Part shown: positions 12,795-24,387 of the stretch, piece by piece
How positions within the stretch are numbered: position 1 is the first letter of the stretch
Layout of the letters: each line of letters begins with the position of its first letter
Assembly: GCA_949825025.1 (NCBI GenBank)
Contig: OX463780.1
Location: 28,114,118-28,178,117, forward strand
Direction of reading: 5' to 3'
DNA from: Siphlonurus alternatus
Taxonomy: Eukaryota > Arthropoda > Insecta > Ephemeroptera > Siphlonuridae
Length of the DNA: 64,000 bases
Position numbers and translations under genes: made by a program
The notes under the pieces: model-generated
Seen by the model: only the letters and a program-made list of their open reading frames with translations
Databases searched by the model: none
Told to the model about the DNA's origin: nothing

Positions 12795-13064
12795 TTTCAA
12801 ACGATAATTGAAAGAATTAGCTATTGCACAAGCAGTATAATGGAACAGGATTTGCAAGCATTTGAAAGTTAAGGTTAAGCGCGAACTGTCTCTCAAAAAA
12901 AAATTCAGAATTATTATGAGGTTGCTAAGGTTTTTATGTTAATCAAATGGGACTACAAACAATTGATTGTTCGTGTTATCTTAACCTTAACTTTCAAGTG
13001 CTTGCAAATCCTGTTCCATTATACTGCTTGTGCAATAGCTAATTCTTTCAATTATCGTTTGAAA

Positions 13065-13123
<59 letters not shown>

Positions 13124-13128
13124 TTATT
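12745..13128. repeat. Palindrome ending in (AT)n microsatellites with a nested TTAA element
   Basis: Arms 12793-12868 and 12991-13066 are nearly exact reverse complements (gcaagcatttgaaagttaag facing its partner). Each arm ends outward in an (AT)n run (about 12750-12791 and 13067-13123). The loop, 12869-12990, begins and ends TTAA and matches the right half of the family seen at 41185-41576 (gtttttatgttaatcaaatg). Confidence 0.75.
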
Positions 13129-13139
13129 ATACTCTTCAC

Positions 13140-13689
13140 CAGGGACCGGATGCACGCGTTTTTTTCGTGCATCCGAGATGCGCATCCGGATGCAAATTTA
13201 TTTTCCATGCATCTGAGATGCGCATCCGGATGCATTAATTTTTTCCCGTGCATCTGGGATGCACGGATGCGGATGCAAGCCCATTTTTGCGCATCCGTGT
13301 GCATCTGCATCCGATCTTTGGTTTTTATAATACACTTTGTTTCTTGTAATTTTTAAACGACAAGTGGCAAATAAAGTTAAAAAATATGCCTCGAGTTAAA
13401 GATTTATTTAGAGGCAATTAGCAAAAAACCTGATAAAAAAGAGAAAAAAAAAGGGTTAAATGGGTGCAAATTTATTTTTCGTGCATCCGTGGATGCGCAT
13501 CCGGATGCAAATTTATTTTTCATGCATCTGGGATGCGCATCCGGATGCATTCATTTTTCCCCGTGCATCTGGGATGCGCATCCGGATGCATTCATTTTTT
13601 CCTGTGCATCTGGGATGCACGGATGCGGATGCAAGCCCATTTTTGCGCATCCGTGTGCATCTTGCATCTGCATCCGCATCCGATCCCTG
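13140..13689. mobile_element. hAT-like non-autonomous element with GCATCC-repeat subterminals
   Basis: The element starts CAGGGACCGGATGC and ends GCATCCGATCCCTG, which are inverted ends. It is flanked by an exact 8-bp duplication ctcttcac at 13132-13139 and 13690-13697, the hallmark of hAT transposition. Two blocks (13146-13316 and about 13465-13685) consist of roughly 50-bp imperfect units built on the palindrome GCATCCGGATGC. The middle, about 13320-13460, is AT-rich filler. Open frames across the repeats on both strands are repeat artefacts, not genes. Confidence 0.85.
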
Positions 13690-13919
13690 CTCTTCACTAA
13701 CATTTAAAAATTAAAAAGAAGCAACAGAAGGAAAGCTAAACGGACTAAAGATTTTATTTGATTTCGAGAGGGAAATTTAAGGGTGCAGTTAGCAAGTTAT
13801 TTTGAAAGAAAAAACAGGCATGCAGTACCCTACAAAAAAATGATTACTCGGAGGATGTGTTGGGAACTGCAAAAAATTTAACAGGCTTTGAATATTAGTC
13901 ATTTATTTTTAAGATCAGT

Positions 13920-14276
13920 TTAAGGGTAAGGTAACGCCACCACAATGTTAAAAAAAATCCCTCTCACAAAAATTCTGAAAAAAATTTAAAATGTTCTCCT
14001 CTATACCCCCTATCAGTACCTAAAATATCAGGTATACAAATACGATCTAGTTTTTGAGTTATAAATTTTTAAAGTTGACTACTTTAACATGGAGAAATGA
14101 AACTCCCATGTTTAATTGGTCAACTTTAAAAATTCATAACTCAAAAACTAGATCGTGTTTGTATACCTGATATTTTAGCTACTGATAGGGGGTGAAGAGG
14201 AGAACATTTTAAATTTTTTTCAGAATTTTTGTGAGAGGTTTTTTTTTTAACATTGGTGGCGTTACCTTACCCTTAA
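13920..14276. mobile_element. TTAA foldback element, family A copy 1
   Basis: The ends are TTAAGGGTAAGGTAACGCCAC and its reverse complement. Almost the whole length is self-complementary around a small loop near 14097 that contains both orientations of an AACATGG/CCATGTT block. No ORF. TTAA at both ends fits piggyBac-type target sites, though the TIR sequence itself is not one I recognise. Confidence 0.85.
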
Positions 14277-14465
14277 AGTGAACATGAACAATGAACTTAT
14301 AAAATCAGTTTTTTTTTTTTTTTTTTTTTCAAAAAGCAATACAGTGAAAACTTGTTAATTATTACGTAAAGTCAAGAGACCCAGAAAATAAGGTTTACCT
14401 TGTATCAAGTTTTTTCCTATACCATATATACAATGCTAGTTATTTTTTATGGGACCACAATCTCC

Positions 14466-14820
14466 TTAAGGGTAAGGTAACGCCACCAATGTTAAAAAAA
14501 ATCCCTCTCACAAAAATTCTGAAAAAAATTTAAAATGTTCTCCTCTACACCCCCTATCAGTAGCTAAAATATCAGGTATACAAATACGATCTAGTTTTTG
14601 AGTTATGAATTTTTAAAGTTGACCAATTTAACATGGGAGTTTCATTTCTCCATGTTAAAGTAGTCAACTTTAAAAATTTATAACTCAAAAACTAGATCGT
14701 ATTTGTATACCTGATATTTTAGGTACTGATAGGGGGTATAGAGGAGAACATTTTAAATTTTTTTCAGAATTTTTGTGAGAGGGATTTTTTTTAACATTGG
14801 TGGCGTTACCTTACCCTTAA
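14466..14820. mobile_element. TTAA foldback element, family A copy 2
   Basis: Near-identical to copy 1 and only 190 bp away. Because each copy is palindromic, orientation is visible only in the loop, which is inverted here relative to copy 1. It runs from TTAAGGGTAAGG to CCTTACCCTTAA. Confidence 0.85.
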
Positions 14821-15962
14821 CTCAAAATCGAGTTTTACATAACAACAAATTGTGTTATAACGAGTTTTTACTGTACTGCACTGAAATATATGTATACTAT
14901 CAACTATGGAAAGCTAACGCCTGCTCTTCTACACCAGCCGCGTTGAGGCAAAAAAAGTCTCTCCTTTCCCCATTACAGCTGATCTTGTAACATGAAAATT
15001 ACGTTGATAAGTTCATGTTATCCCAAAGAAAAATCAGCTGACAGGCAGGTAGAAGCGACCTTTATTTGCCTTAAACTCCCTGCTGTACTGCTAAACGAAA
15101 GAAAGGAGACACTTTATGTGACGAGACAGATAAAGCATGCTGCTGACATTGCTCTGTTACATGTTATTTACAGTTTAACAAGTTAGACATCCCATACAAT
15201 AAGATTATTCTGTTACATGACATGGCAACTTAAAAGGTCACACAAAGCAAAAATGCTTGCATGAGAAGTTGTTCATAACTTGAAAATTTCTGTCCTAACA
15301 AGTAAGTGAAATCCGAAAAGATTTTAACTGTCTTAATTGGAGGGGCACTATTTAATTTAAAATTCATCTATATTGGCACAACATTTGACTTGACTTTATA
15401 TTTTTTTTATTTTAATTTTAGTAATTTTAAAACATTGTCTTTTTGAAGCACACAAGGAAAAATACATAGGCAGTGGGGGTTGACCCACCTCTATCACCTC
15501 TTTCTTATGCCACCTGCTTTACCTCTGGAAATTTTTTGGCTACTCCCCTTTCACACAATATGACAATATCATAAAAAATACAGCACTGGGTGATGTGAAT
15601 TATTTTACTTCAACTTCTAGGTAATTGGACAGTTCTTTTAGGAATGAGACATTATCAGAGTGCATCTTTTATAACATTTAACAAAAAGCTAGTTGTTTTA
15701 TCATTCTATACAGTAAACTAAAGGTACAAAGTAACCACCATTTACCATTTGAATAATGTACGTAAATTAAAATGTACAAAATAGTGTACATAATAAATCA
15801 AAATAATTGTATCATAATAAACATAAATAAAACTCTACTCACTGTCCGTTAAATACTGTAGCGGTACAGTAGTCTCAAAACAATTTCTCGTTGCTATTTG
15901 GTTTTAACAACAAAATAACATACATACCAATTGTAAGAGTGTTTGTGAAGATCTGCTTGATC

Positions 15963-15968
15963 TTTATT
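15963..15968 (-). terminator. AATAAA polyadenylation signal overlapping the FKBP-like stop
   Basis: On the minus strand the gene ends TTC CAA TAA AG, so the stop TAA is part of AATAAA. The 3' UTR would be only about 10-30 nt if this signal is used. No closer alternative was seen. Confidence 0.6.
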
Positions 15969-16806
15969 GGAACATTCTTCTCACCATAGTCTCGTAAGTA
16001 GTCTGCGTGTTATTTGTGTGTTGGCGAGCCTGAGCCAGCAGGTCTGCCGCCTGAGGGTTTCTAGGCTCTATGGCCAAGACGGCCTTGGCTTTTCGCTCCG
16101 CCTCTAGGAAATCTCCTAAGTGCAGAGCAGCCAGACCTCGTCTGTACAAAGCCTTTGGATGTCGTGGCTGTAATGCTAGAGCATGATTACACAAGGCTGC
16201 AGCGTGAGCATGGTTGCCTTTTTGTAGTTGACAAGCAGCCATATTGGTGCTCAGGGTTACTACCAACGTGGGTTCTGAGGAAAACTCTGACAAAGAAATA
16301 ACTCGAAGAGCCTGCCCAAAGTGACGGAAAGCATCTACAGTTCTACCTTGTTGAAATAACTCTACCCCACGCTGTTTGTACTTGCCAACTACTTCCAAGA
16401 TAAGACTTGAGGACCAGTCTGGTAGTGGATCTGCATTATCCAGTTCATGTAGATGGATATGACATTGCAAACGAAGGTCTGGAGACTCGAGAGTGACACA
16501 ACTCTGTTCTCCAACTAACATAGAACAGAGTGCCCTCTCTAAAGCTCTATCCACCTCACAAGCAGCATCTCCAGTGACGACAGTGAAACTGTTCTCACCT
16601 GCTTGCTCAAGGTCAGAATGGTCAAGGAAATCAGAGGGTTGTTCAAGCTTTTCACTGCGCTTGATGTGGGTGACCGAGACACGACACTTGGCCAGTAGAG
16701 GTAGCGGACGTGGACCCCACTCACCAGAACTTAATACTGTTTTACGTACACAGAAACTCTCACACTCCCAAGTTAGCTCGCCACTGTGGGTCACACGATG
16801 TGACAT
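15964..16806 (-). CDS. FKBP-like protein with TPR repeats (FKBPL-like), intronless
   Basis: A single open frame of 280 residues. Residues 1-130 look like a degenerate FK506-binding (PPIase-like) domain: VDRALERALCSMLVGEQSCV has the spacing of the FKBP region before the last strand, but aromatic active-site residues are not obvious. Residues about 148-178, 188-221 and 222-255 are three TPR units (NMAACQLQKGNHAHAAALC, HPKALYRRGLAALHLGDF), the arrangement used by FKBPL and larger FKBPs to hold the C-terminus of HSP90. A co-chaperone role is inferred from the family. The start Met follows the upstream dehydrogenase stop by 61 bp on the same strand. The TAA stop lies inside AATAAA. It could equally be another divergent FKBP/TPR family member. 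Lack of introns could mean retroposition, but the frame is intact. Confidence 0.85.
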   Translation of the reverse strand: MSHRVTHSGELTWECESFCVRKTVLSSGEWGPRPLPLLAKCRVSVTHIKRSEKLEQPSDFLDHSDLEQAGENSFTVVTGDAACEVDRALERALCSMLVGEQSCVTLESPDLRLQCHIHLHELDNADPLPDWSSSLILEVVGKYKQRGVELFQQGRTVDAFRHFGQALRVISLSEFSSEPTLVVTLSTNMAACQLQKGNHAHAAALCNHALALQPRHPKALYRRGLAALHLGDFLEAERKAKAVLAIEPRNPQAADLLAQARQHTNNTQTTYETMVRRMFQ

Positions 16807-16867
16807 ATTGCACTAAGTTACGAGAAAAAGTCCACACTAGTTCTATTGCACCTTTTTTAAGTCACTT

Positions 16868-19132
16868 TTACACTGACGAGGCAGGAACACCAAAGTCTGC
16901 CTCCGTCAGCTGGCTCCAGACAAGACTTCGTTGCCACAACAGATCTGCCAGGTCGTCACTCAGAGATAGCTTGCTTGGCTGAGACTCCTTACACTCTCTG
17001 CAATCACAATGGACTTTTATGACAAAAATGCTACCAGCAGTGAAAAACAGATTGTGGGTGACCACCATTTTATAATTGGAAAAAATACCCACACAAAAGC
17101 TATTCTCCAACTGATAACAAAATTGAGACCGTCAGCTTCAAAACCGGCTCTTTGCACTTTCTGATAAGATTCCTAATCACAACACCTAAAAGATAGACTT
17201 TTTCAGAAAATGCAAAGAGCCAGTTTTGAAGCTGACTTGTCTCAAATATAATCAAAGATTGCTCAATTATTTAAATAATTGACGAACATCACCATCCGAT
17301 TTTTATATAGCATATTAGTGAAAAGGAAATATTAGCAGAAAATAAGACCACAGGTGGGACCTCCAGTGGTTATTCAGAGTCATCAAGACCACGGAAAGGC
17401 AAACCCAACTGTTTGGTTTTGATCTAATGTGCCCTGCTCATTTCTGGTAAAAAAAAAAAAAAAAAAAAAAAATGTATACTGTATTGGAAAATATGGAATA
17501 TTTTCATAATGTGCACGTAAGAGAAGAGCATTGCTACAGAATACAGATATAAAATTATTGGACTATTTTACTGTTTGTGGCCTAGGAGATTTGCAGTCCA
17601 TTGGTAGTAAACTTCAATAGCTATATAGTATTATTCTCACACACAAACGGTTGAGTCCTCTCACCTGATGAAGGCACCACTCTGCTGATGCAGGTTTGGA
17701 CAAAGCACGGCGTGCAGGAGGCTTTGAGCACCTTCACGAGGAGTCTTCACTAACAGAAGACGTAGGGGAAACTGAATCGCTCGCAGCACAGGGTGGCTCA
17801 GAGGAGGGAATTTGCGAAAAATACGAGTCTCCACATTTCCTGGGTCAACACTCACAACGGTGATCTGTTGGCCTGCAATTAAAGATATTGTAAGTGTGGC
17901 ATCAGGAAGATCTACACAAAACTAATTCGTAGGTTAAATATGATCTCATGGCATTAATAAAATATTAATTCTGTTAAGTTCATCATAAATGGAGCAAAGG
18001 TGTAATCTCTGTGGTACACACTCTCTTTCACTTGCTCTTTTCTAGACTAACAGTAAGAGTGAACATTAATATATTATGTAGTATGTTATAGGTTAAATAG
18101 GGACATAAAGAAAAACAATCATAAAAAATTTAACCTCAAAACTAAAATTAAAAATTCAAGTTTTCGGAGGACATCAGAGGTGTTTATTAATGTCCTAACC
18201 ATTATCATGTATGAGATACTATTATATTGATAAAAGGAAAGAGATAGGACTCTCCTCACTACAGACATTTCATCGTGATAAGGCTTGTTGGTATTTTCCT
18301 ATCTCTTCCCTTTTATCAATATATTATTATCCAACCGCAATGATGCACCTTTCCTTATAAGAACATTATGTGATACTCAGTACATAAAGCACAGCTTAGC
18401 AAGACTGCTGGTGAATATTTTAACAACTTTATTCCAAGTTACAAATTACATTAGATTAAGGTAAAGATAACATCAATCAGCTGTTTGACAAAGTCCCTTT
18501 GATTAACATGTAAACCTTTGCAAATTCATAAAAATTCTGAAATTTTTTTGAGAGGCCTAAAAGTCATGGAAAAATTTTCAAAATAATTTAATGAGCCGAA
18601 TTTTTTAAATTATTATTATTATTATTTTTTTATTTTCAGCATAGGGCTTTCCAATGGAGAGACAAACTAAAAACTTAATTAAAAAAAAATCGGCTCGTTA
18701 AATTGTTTTGAAATTTTTTCTACGGCTTTTAGGTACTAATATCTGCCTCTCAAAAGAATTTCAGAATTTTTGTGAATTTACTAAAGTAAGGTTTACACGT
18801 TAATCAAAGGGACATACGTCAAACAGCTGATCGGCATTATCTCTACCTTAAAACAGCAAAAAATTACAACATACACTTACTTTTTAAGATGCTTGCTAAC
18901 TTCCTTGAGAAAAGGTTAATGCATAACTTTGTCTCTCCATACAGTTCAAACAAGCTGAGCTGTTTTGTCAAGCTGGCACTTGGAATGGCAGGAGTTTTGC
19001 TGTTTGGATCAGAGAGGAGGAGGGTGAGGTCTTTGGGCAGACGGTGGGCTTGCGAGGAGATGTTGATGATACGACTTGGAGCTCCCGCACGTAACAGTCC
19101 AAGCAGCAGCCCAGTCAACAGAAAACCACCTG

Positions 19133-19163
<31 letters not shown>

Positions 19164-22100
19164 TAAAATAAAATAAATTACAAACGTAAACTTTCCTCAT
19201 TCAAAACAACATAAACTTTCATGCATGTTACAGAAATTACATATTATGTGGTTGGTATGACATTTATTATTAAAATAATGAAGCAGTAATCTCTCCAATA
19301 AAATTGAATTTCACATACCATTACACAGAATAATAGAGAATGAATAGGTTTTAAACATAAAACCCCCTTTTTAAAACTCTGTACTGTATAATAACACAGT
19401 AATGCTTTCTTTGAGAAGCTCCTAGGATTTAAGTAGTTCTCACCTAAATAGTTGACCTGGAAGGTGGTGTCAAAGCCATCCTCTGTGTCCTGCTGCTCAT
19501 GGTAGAAGACACCTGCATTGTTCACCAGTGCGTGGATCTCATACTCGCCTATCAATAGAAATTCCCGTCAAAAAAATTGAAAGGTGAAGTATTATAAGAG
19601 ATGTCAGGGAAAAGTTAAAGGTTCCATAATAGAAAAATATAATTTATGATAACAATTTTAACTTTCTTTATTTTTGTTTCTACTGTATATAACTCAATAC
19701 ATGTAAAATAAAAATTAATGTTACAAGTTTGAGAGACAATGCATGAGCACCGAAGGCACCAATTAACCATTGAAGCAATTTCATGCCTACCATAACAATA
19801 TTAATTCAACTGTTGACAACACACAGAGAATGTAGTTACTTTTTTATTATATTCAATACCATGAAAATTTACAGCTAAATTATGAAAGAAGTGTTCCTCC
19901 GTTTATTTTCAGTTACAATTATTAATGACTTCTGGAGGCATTTTGTCTAAATTCTTTTATTAAAGAGTGATGCCTCCAAGGGGTGTAGAGTGTTCCCAAG
20001 TTTCTTATTCTTTATTAAAAACAATCAACGCCACGGTTTGAAAAAAATGAAAAAATTCAGAAAAGTAGTCTAAAAAATTAAAAAAAAGTTAATAAAAAAA
20101 AAGTAAAAAAATCTGTTGTTTAGTTTTTTTGTAATGCTAATTATCAAATTTAACATTGGAAGGATACAAAATTCACATTTGAATATATTAATTATAATTA
20201 AAACAATGTTTAAAAAATTCCGAAAAAAATTCAGAGCTAATTTGACGATTGTTGTAAGTCTACCAAATTAATTTGAAGAACATCTGTTTTAACGAATTTG
20301 TCATCCAAATTTCTCAGGTTAAGCCTTAAAAACAATACAGCATACCGAGATTGCTGGTTAAGTACTCAGCTACTCACACTTTTTGGGAGAAATAATTCTG
20401 TCTTTAGTACTAGAAGTAAAATAGCTTAATTTTGAACACCAAGATGAAGGCATAAGAAAAAAAAAAAAAAAGAGAACTCACACTTCCGCAGGCAGCGGGT
20501 AAACTCTTTCACGCTAGTAAGGCTGGTAAGGTCAAGATGCAGAGCATAGACAGAGGGATTTCCTGTGGCTGCACTAACTTCAGCACATACAACCTCAGCG
20601 GCAGCTAAGTCCCGGCACCCCAGCACTACCTGTGCACCTGCAATATTTAACAAGCTTGTCATCACTTTTTCTGATCACAAAAATGTGATACAGTATAAGT
20701 ATGATGAAAAATACTATTTCTTTTTTGAACAAAATACTATTTGAAGAAATATTAAATATTTAAGGGTAAGGTAACGCCACCAATGTTAAAAAAAATCCCT
20801 CTCACAAAAATTCTGAAAAAAATTTAAAATGTTCTCCTCTATACCCCCTATCAGTACCTAAAATATCAGTTATACAAATACGATCTAGTTTTTGAGTTAT
20901 GAATTTTTAAAGTTGACTACTTTAACATGGAGAAATGAAACTCCCATGTTAAATTGGTCAACTTTAAAAATTCATAACTCAAAAACTAGATCGTATTTGT
21001 ATACCTGATATTTTAGCTACTGATAGGGGGTGTAGAGGAGAACATTTTAAATTTTTTTCAGAATTTTTGTGAGAGGGATTTTTTTTAACATTGGTGGCGT
21101 TACCTTACCCTTAACAGTTTTTATTATTTGCAAATAAATTTTCTTTCACCTGAAGTTATTGATGTTACGAAATAAATAATATTAAATACGGTACTGTAAT
21201 TTAGAATTTAAATTACGTCTGATCAGTATCTTTCTGTGATTATTTTTTTGTTAACATCCAACAATAAAGACCATTATTAGAGACTCCCAGATATTTTTGA
21301 GAGTTTCAAGTAAATAATAAATACAGTTAGCTGTTCTCTGAATGATGACACATTTAATAAATAATGGTTGAATGCCTATTTCATCATCAAAGATAGAACG
21401 AGTTGCATCATTCTTCAGTCTTCATGTATCATGTTTATGTGAACAGAATAAGTAAGAAAAAATACTGCACTGATCTATAACAGGATGGCTAACTTCTACA
21501 AACCTCTACGAGCAACTTCGAAAGCCAAGGCCTTGCCCAAACCGCTGGTTGCTCCGGTGATAACAACTGCCCTGCAGTCAAGCCTCCCTCTGCACCGACA
21601 GACTGCGCCCGCAAAGTAGCGCCTGATTTGAGACATATGGACATATCAGAGGGAACTAAGTCTGGTTTGGATTTACAGAAAATAAAATTATATTGTTTAA
21701 AATATTAACGTAGTAGAGTCTAATTTGCCCAAGTTAACTTAATTGGCAAAAGGTTTCTGAATTGCCAATGTTAAGCTGGTTTCCTACAGACATGGTCAAT
21801 ATTTTAAAATTTTTTCCAAGGTGATTTTGGTAAATTAGACGCCACGACAATGATACAGTATTATGTATTACTTTCAGTAGTTTTTTTATATTTAAATTTT
21901 AAATTATTGTATTATGACACCAATATTATTTCAACAGGACACTGTTCATCAGCAACATTAGTTTCTTTACTACATATAATAATATAAATTATACCGGTAT
22001 ATTTACTGTAGTAATAAGTTACACTGTATAATATAGTCTCTGCAATATTGAGTGAACATAATTATGCCCATGGTAACAGCTCTGGAAAATTATACAAGCT

Positions 22101-22570
22101 GTAGCGGTACTGTATGTACTTTAAGAACGTTTAACAAGCAAGAGTTGACACCTGAAAATTTCAGGAAATGGCGCATATTCTACCGATTTCTGCTTTTGAT
22201 TGTAGGCTAAATGAAAGCACTGTACGTCATTTTTCACTTTTAGAATTTTTCAGGCATCAACTCTTGATGCAAAACACTATATCAGTATTATTATACCGGT
22301 AGCCAATACAAATACTCACATTAATTTATGTATACTGTGTAATACAGACATTATAAAAATACAGCTACACACATACGTAGTTACAATACATTCAATACAA
22401 TTATTTGAACGTCCCTTAAAAAATAGCAGCAACAAAAACACGTTAGTACTGTACATAACAGTATAATTATATTAATTTGCTTTTGCCATGATGAGAAGTT
22501 TTAACACTCACTTTGTCACGTACAAAGCTGCAGTTGCTAAAACTCCTATAATAGTGATTCTTTGCCACAT
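16868..22570 (-). CDS. Short-chain dehydrogenase/reductase, retinol dehydrogenase 11-14/DHRS13-like
   Basis: Seven exons: 22512-22570, 21504-21622, 20482-20637, 19444-19548, 18881-19129, 17665-17872 and 16868-16997; phases match at all six junctions and give 341 residues. Residues 1-19 form a hydrophobic membrane anchor. The Rossmann cofactor motif is TGATSGLG (42-49), NNAG is at 121-124, catalytic Ser is in INISS (about 171), and YGETK gives Tyr210/Lys214. VSVDPGNVET and GAFIRECKESQPS fit the SDR7C family of NADP-dependent retinal/aldehyde/lipid reductases on ER or mitochondrial membranes; the exact substrate is unknown. Donor 2 is weak (GTTTGT). The acceptor before exon 5 uses a run of about 28 T. 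Introns: 1 nothing seen; 2 holds a TTAA element (20760-21114); 3 a partial element (to 20329); 5 an element (18456-18851) and a hairpin (18215-18330); 6 a hairpin (17123-17247). No AATAAA lies between its stop and the next gene. Confidence 0.92.
17123..17247. repeat. Hairpin-forming inverted repeat in the dehydrogenase intron 6
   Basis: gagaccgtcagcttcaaaac faces a near-complementary stretch ending gaagctgacttgtctc, around a loop near 17185. No coding sense. Confidence 0.75.
18215..18330. repeat. Short hairpin in the dehydrogenase intron 5
   Basis: tattgataaaaggaaagaga at the left pairs with tctcttcccttttatcaata at the right. The loop includes the short pair tacagacatttcatcg. Confidence 0.6.
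18456..18851. mobile_element. TTAA foldback element, family E
   Basis: It starts TTAAGGTAAAGATAACATCA and ends GGCATTATCTCTACCTTAA. The inner blocks tttgattaacatgtaaacct and gtttacacgttaatcaaag are complementary, and the centre carries a caatggag-type loop. It is related in its interior to family B at 41185 but has different ends. Confidence 0.8.
19984..20329. mobile_element. Truncated TTAA element, family C
   Basis: Its right end TCAGGTTAAGCCTTAA and its body (ttaacattg, atccaaatttctcaggttaa) match the full copies at 37436-37894 and 41729-42183. The left end is degraded. It lies in intron 3 of the dehydrogenase gene. Confidence 0.65.
20760..21114. mobile_element. TTAA foldback element, family A copy 3
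   Basis: Bounded by TTAAGGGTAAGGTAACGCC and GGCGTTACCTTACCCTTAA; nearly identical to the copies at 13920 and 14466. It sits in intron 2 of the dehydrogenase gene, where its transcript would form a hairpin of about 170 bp. Confidence 0.85.
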
Positions 22571-23581
22571 TTTTACCTAGAAAAGAAAACAGTACTATAT
22601 TCTACAAATTTTAGCAAAAATAAAAGCAAAAATGGTTAGCTCAGACAAACAATTTCAGTATAATATACAGTATTACAGATCTTAGTTTACATGTAGATTT
22701 AACTACTCGCGGCGATCGTCTTTTTTTTACTTTTTGTCCCAGCCAGAATAGGATGGCGACAGTCTGGAAAGCTAGGCGCCATAGTATCTACAGGTATTCT
22801 AAGATCTGTCAGACTGATGCGAACATCATACGGGTATCTTATTGGTTCCAGTATATATAATTATACACATACTGAACGAAGGACACAAACATATATGCAT
22901 ACATATCTCCATATCGTGGAGACATATCATACCATACACAGATACAGAGTATCCATACAGTATGCATTACATATGGCATACAAGGATGAATGGCATGCAT
23001 ACTGCAATAGTCCTAAAGGCTCCTAGAAAAATATCATCATAATATAAAAAACCATAAAACAGCTTTAGCAAGAGATGCCTAAAGCGGGTGCTCAAAATGC
23101 ATGCAGCGCTTATCCTCATTATGCTATACTGCTGAGGGGATTCGACCCTGAGGAAGATCATATTTTATGGAATTGAACATATATAATACCTAAACAAACA
23201 TCACGCTGAATAAGATAAAAACATATATCTACTGCATAGTATAATGTACCTGTTTTAATAATTATTTAATAAATTGTTTATTGAACACAAAAACAGTGGA
23301 ATTATTTAGTGTCACAACAAAAAATTTCTCAACTCTTATAAAATCACAGCTGTTGTTGGTGGAAGTTAGAAGACAATTGAAGATCGGAAATACAAAATAA
23401 GCGGAATAAAATTCAAACGTTAACTTTCATTTCCAAACCAGCCGGGCTGTTTACAAACCAGAGACCATAAAAAAAATATACAATATAAATGCACGCAGAT
23501 CAGACTCTCTGCCATGCACGGTCTCTGATCCACACAGATGCATTCTTTAATTAAGATCAAGATCTTAAGTCTTGGCGGCTA

Positions 23582-23612
<31 letters not shown>

Positions 23613-23876
23613 GTTGATGATACGTACACACCACGGTGGCTCGATCACAGCATATATATTTATGGCATTGATGTTTACTCTCTCGTTAATTATTACGTAC
23701 TGTTCCTCAGCCTAATATATATTTATATTCCTGAAAGGTTGATTGATTGATTCAATTTTTAATTGGCTTTAAGAGTCTTCAATGAGCCTCCAAATGTAAA
23801 GATAAGGTAGAGCAGTGTGTGTATATAATTATAATATACATACATGCATGACATGTACACATATGGCACTCCTGGC

Positions 23877-24297
23877 TTAAGGGCATTGGGTGTAGCACCG
23901 GTAGTTGGCAACACTGACATATCTTCACCATGTTAATTTTTGATCATTGCTCCTCGGAGTAATTTTTATGCTAGAGCCAAGCTGATTTTGCTGTAGTATC
24001 AAGATAATGAGTAGCCCAAGTGCACAATTTGGCTAAATAAAGCCTGATTTAAAGAAAAGTATTTTTTAGTAATTTTTTAAATTTACATGCATTTTTCTAA
24101 AATATAAAAAAAAATACTTTTCTTTAAATCAGGCTTTATTTAGCCAAATTGTGCACTTGGGCTAGTAATTATCTTGATACTACAGCAATCAGCTTAGCTC
24201 TAGCATAAAAATTACTCCGAGGAGCAATGATAAAAAATTAACATGGTGAAGATATGTCAGTGTTGCCAACTACCGGTGCTACACCCAATGCCCTTAA
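23877..24297. mobile_element. TTAA foldback element, family D
   Basis: TTAAGGGCATTGGGTGTAGC and its reverse complement GCTACACCCAATGCCCTTAA mark the ends. The arms stay almost fully paired to a centre near 24087 (agtatttttta region). No ORF. Confidence 0.85.
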
Positions 24298-24387
24298 TTA
24301 TAATATATGTTTCCACCACAGATGGCTCGCTTGATGCTTGCGGGTGACTCTGGTATTTTATTATAGTATACGATACTATAATATATA

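Larger units (their letters stand above)
11701..15963. other. Intergenic region RAB1A to FKBP-like gene
   Basis: Apart from the listed elements this stretch is AT-rich, with a poly-T run near 14311-14329. Fragments such as cagtgaaaacttgttaatta (about 14342) and the end of a line at 14860 (gagtttttactgtac) match 9415-9600, which suggests one more diverged repeat interrupted by family A copy 2. From 14900 to 15960 I see nothing coding. Confidence 0.5.

Noticed and set aside
12660..13238. Open frames on both strands with long Tyr-Ile runs
   Set aside because: They are translations of (AT)n microsatellites and the palindrome around them.
12987..13714. Several overlapping frames rich in Met-His-Cys-Ala-Ser-Gly
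   Set aside because: They are translations of the GCATCC repeats of a hAT-like element, open in several frames on both strands; no codon-level coding signal.
13920..14820. Two palindromes considered as a CRISPR-like or satellite array
   Set aside because: Each is an independent foldback element with TTAA ends; there are only two, with no regular spacers, in a eukaryotic context.
23143..23165. CCTGAGGAAGATCAT as a further hammerhead-like core
   Set aside because: No closing stem and no GAAAC follow.
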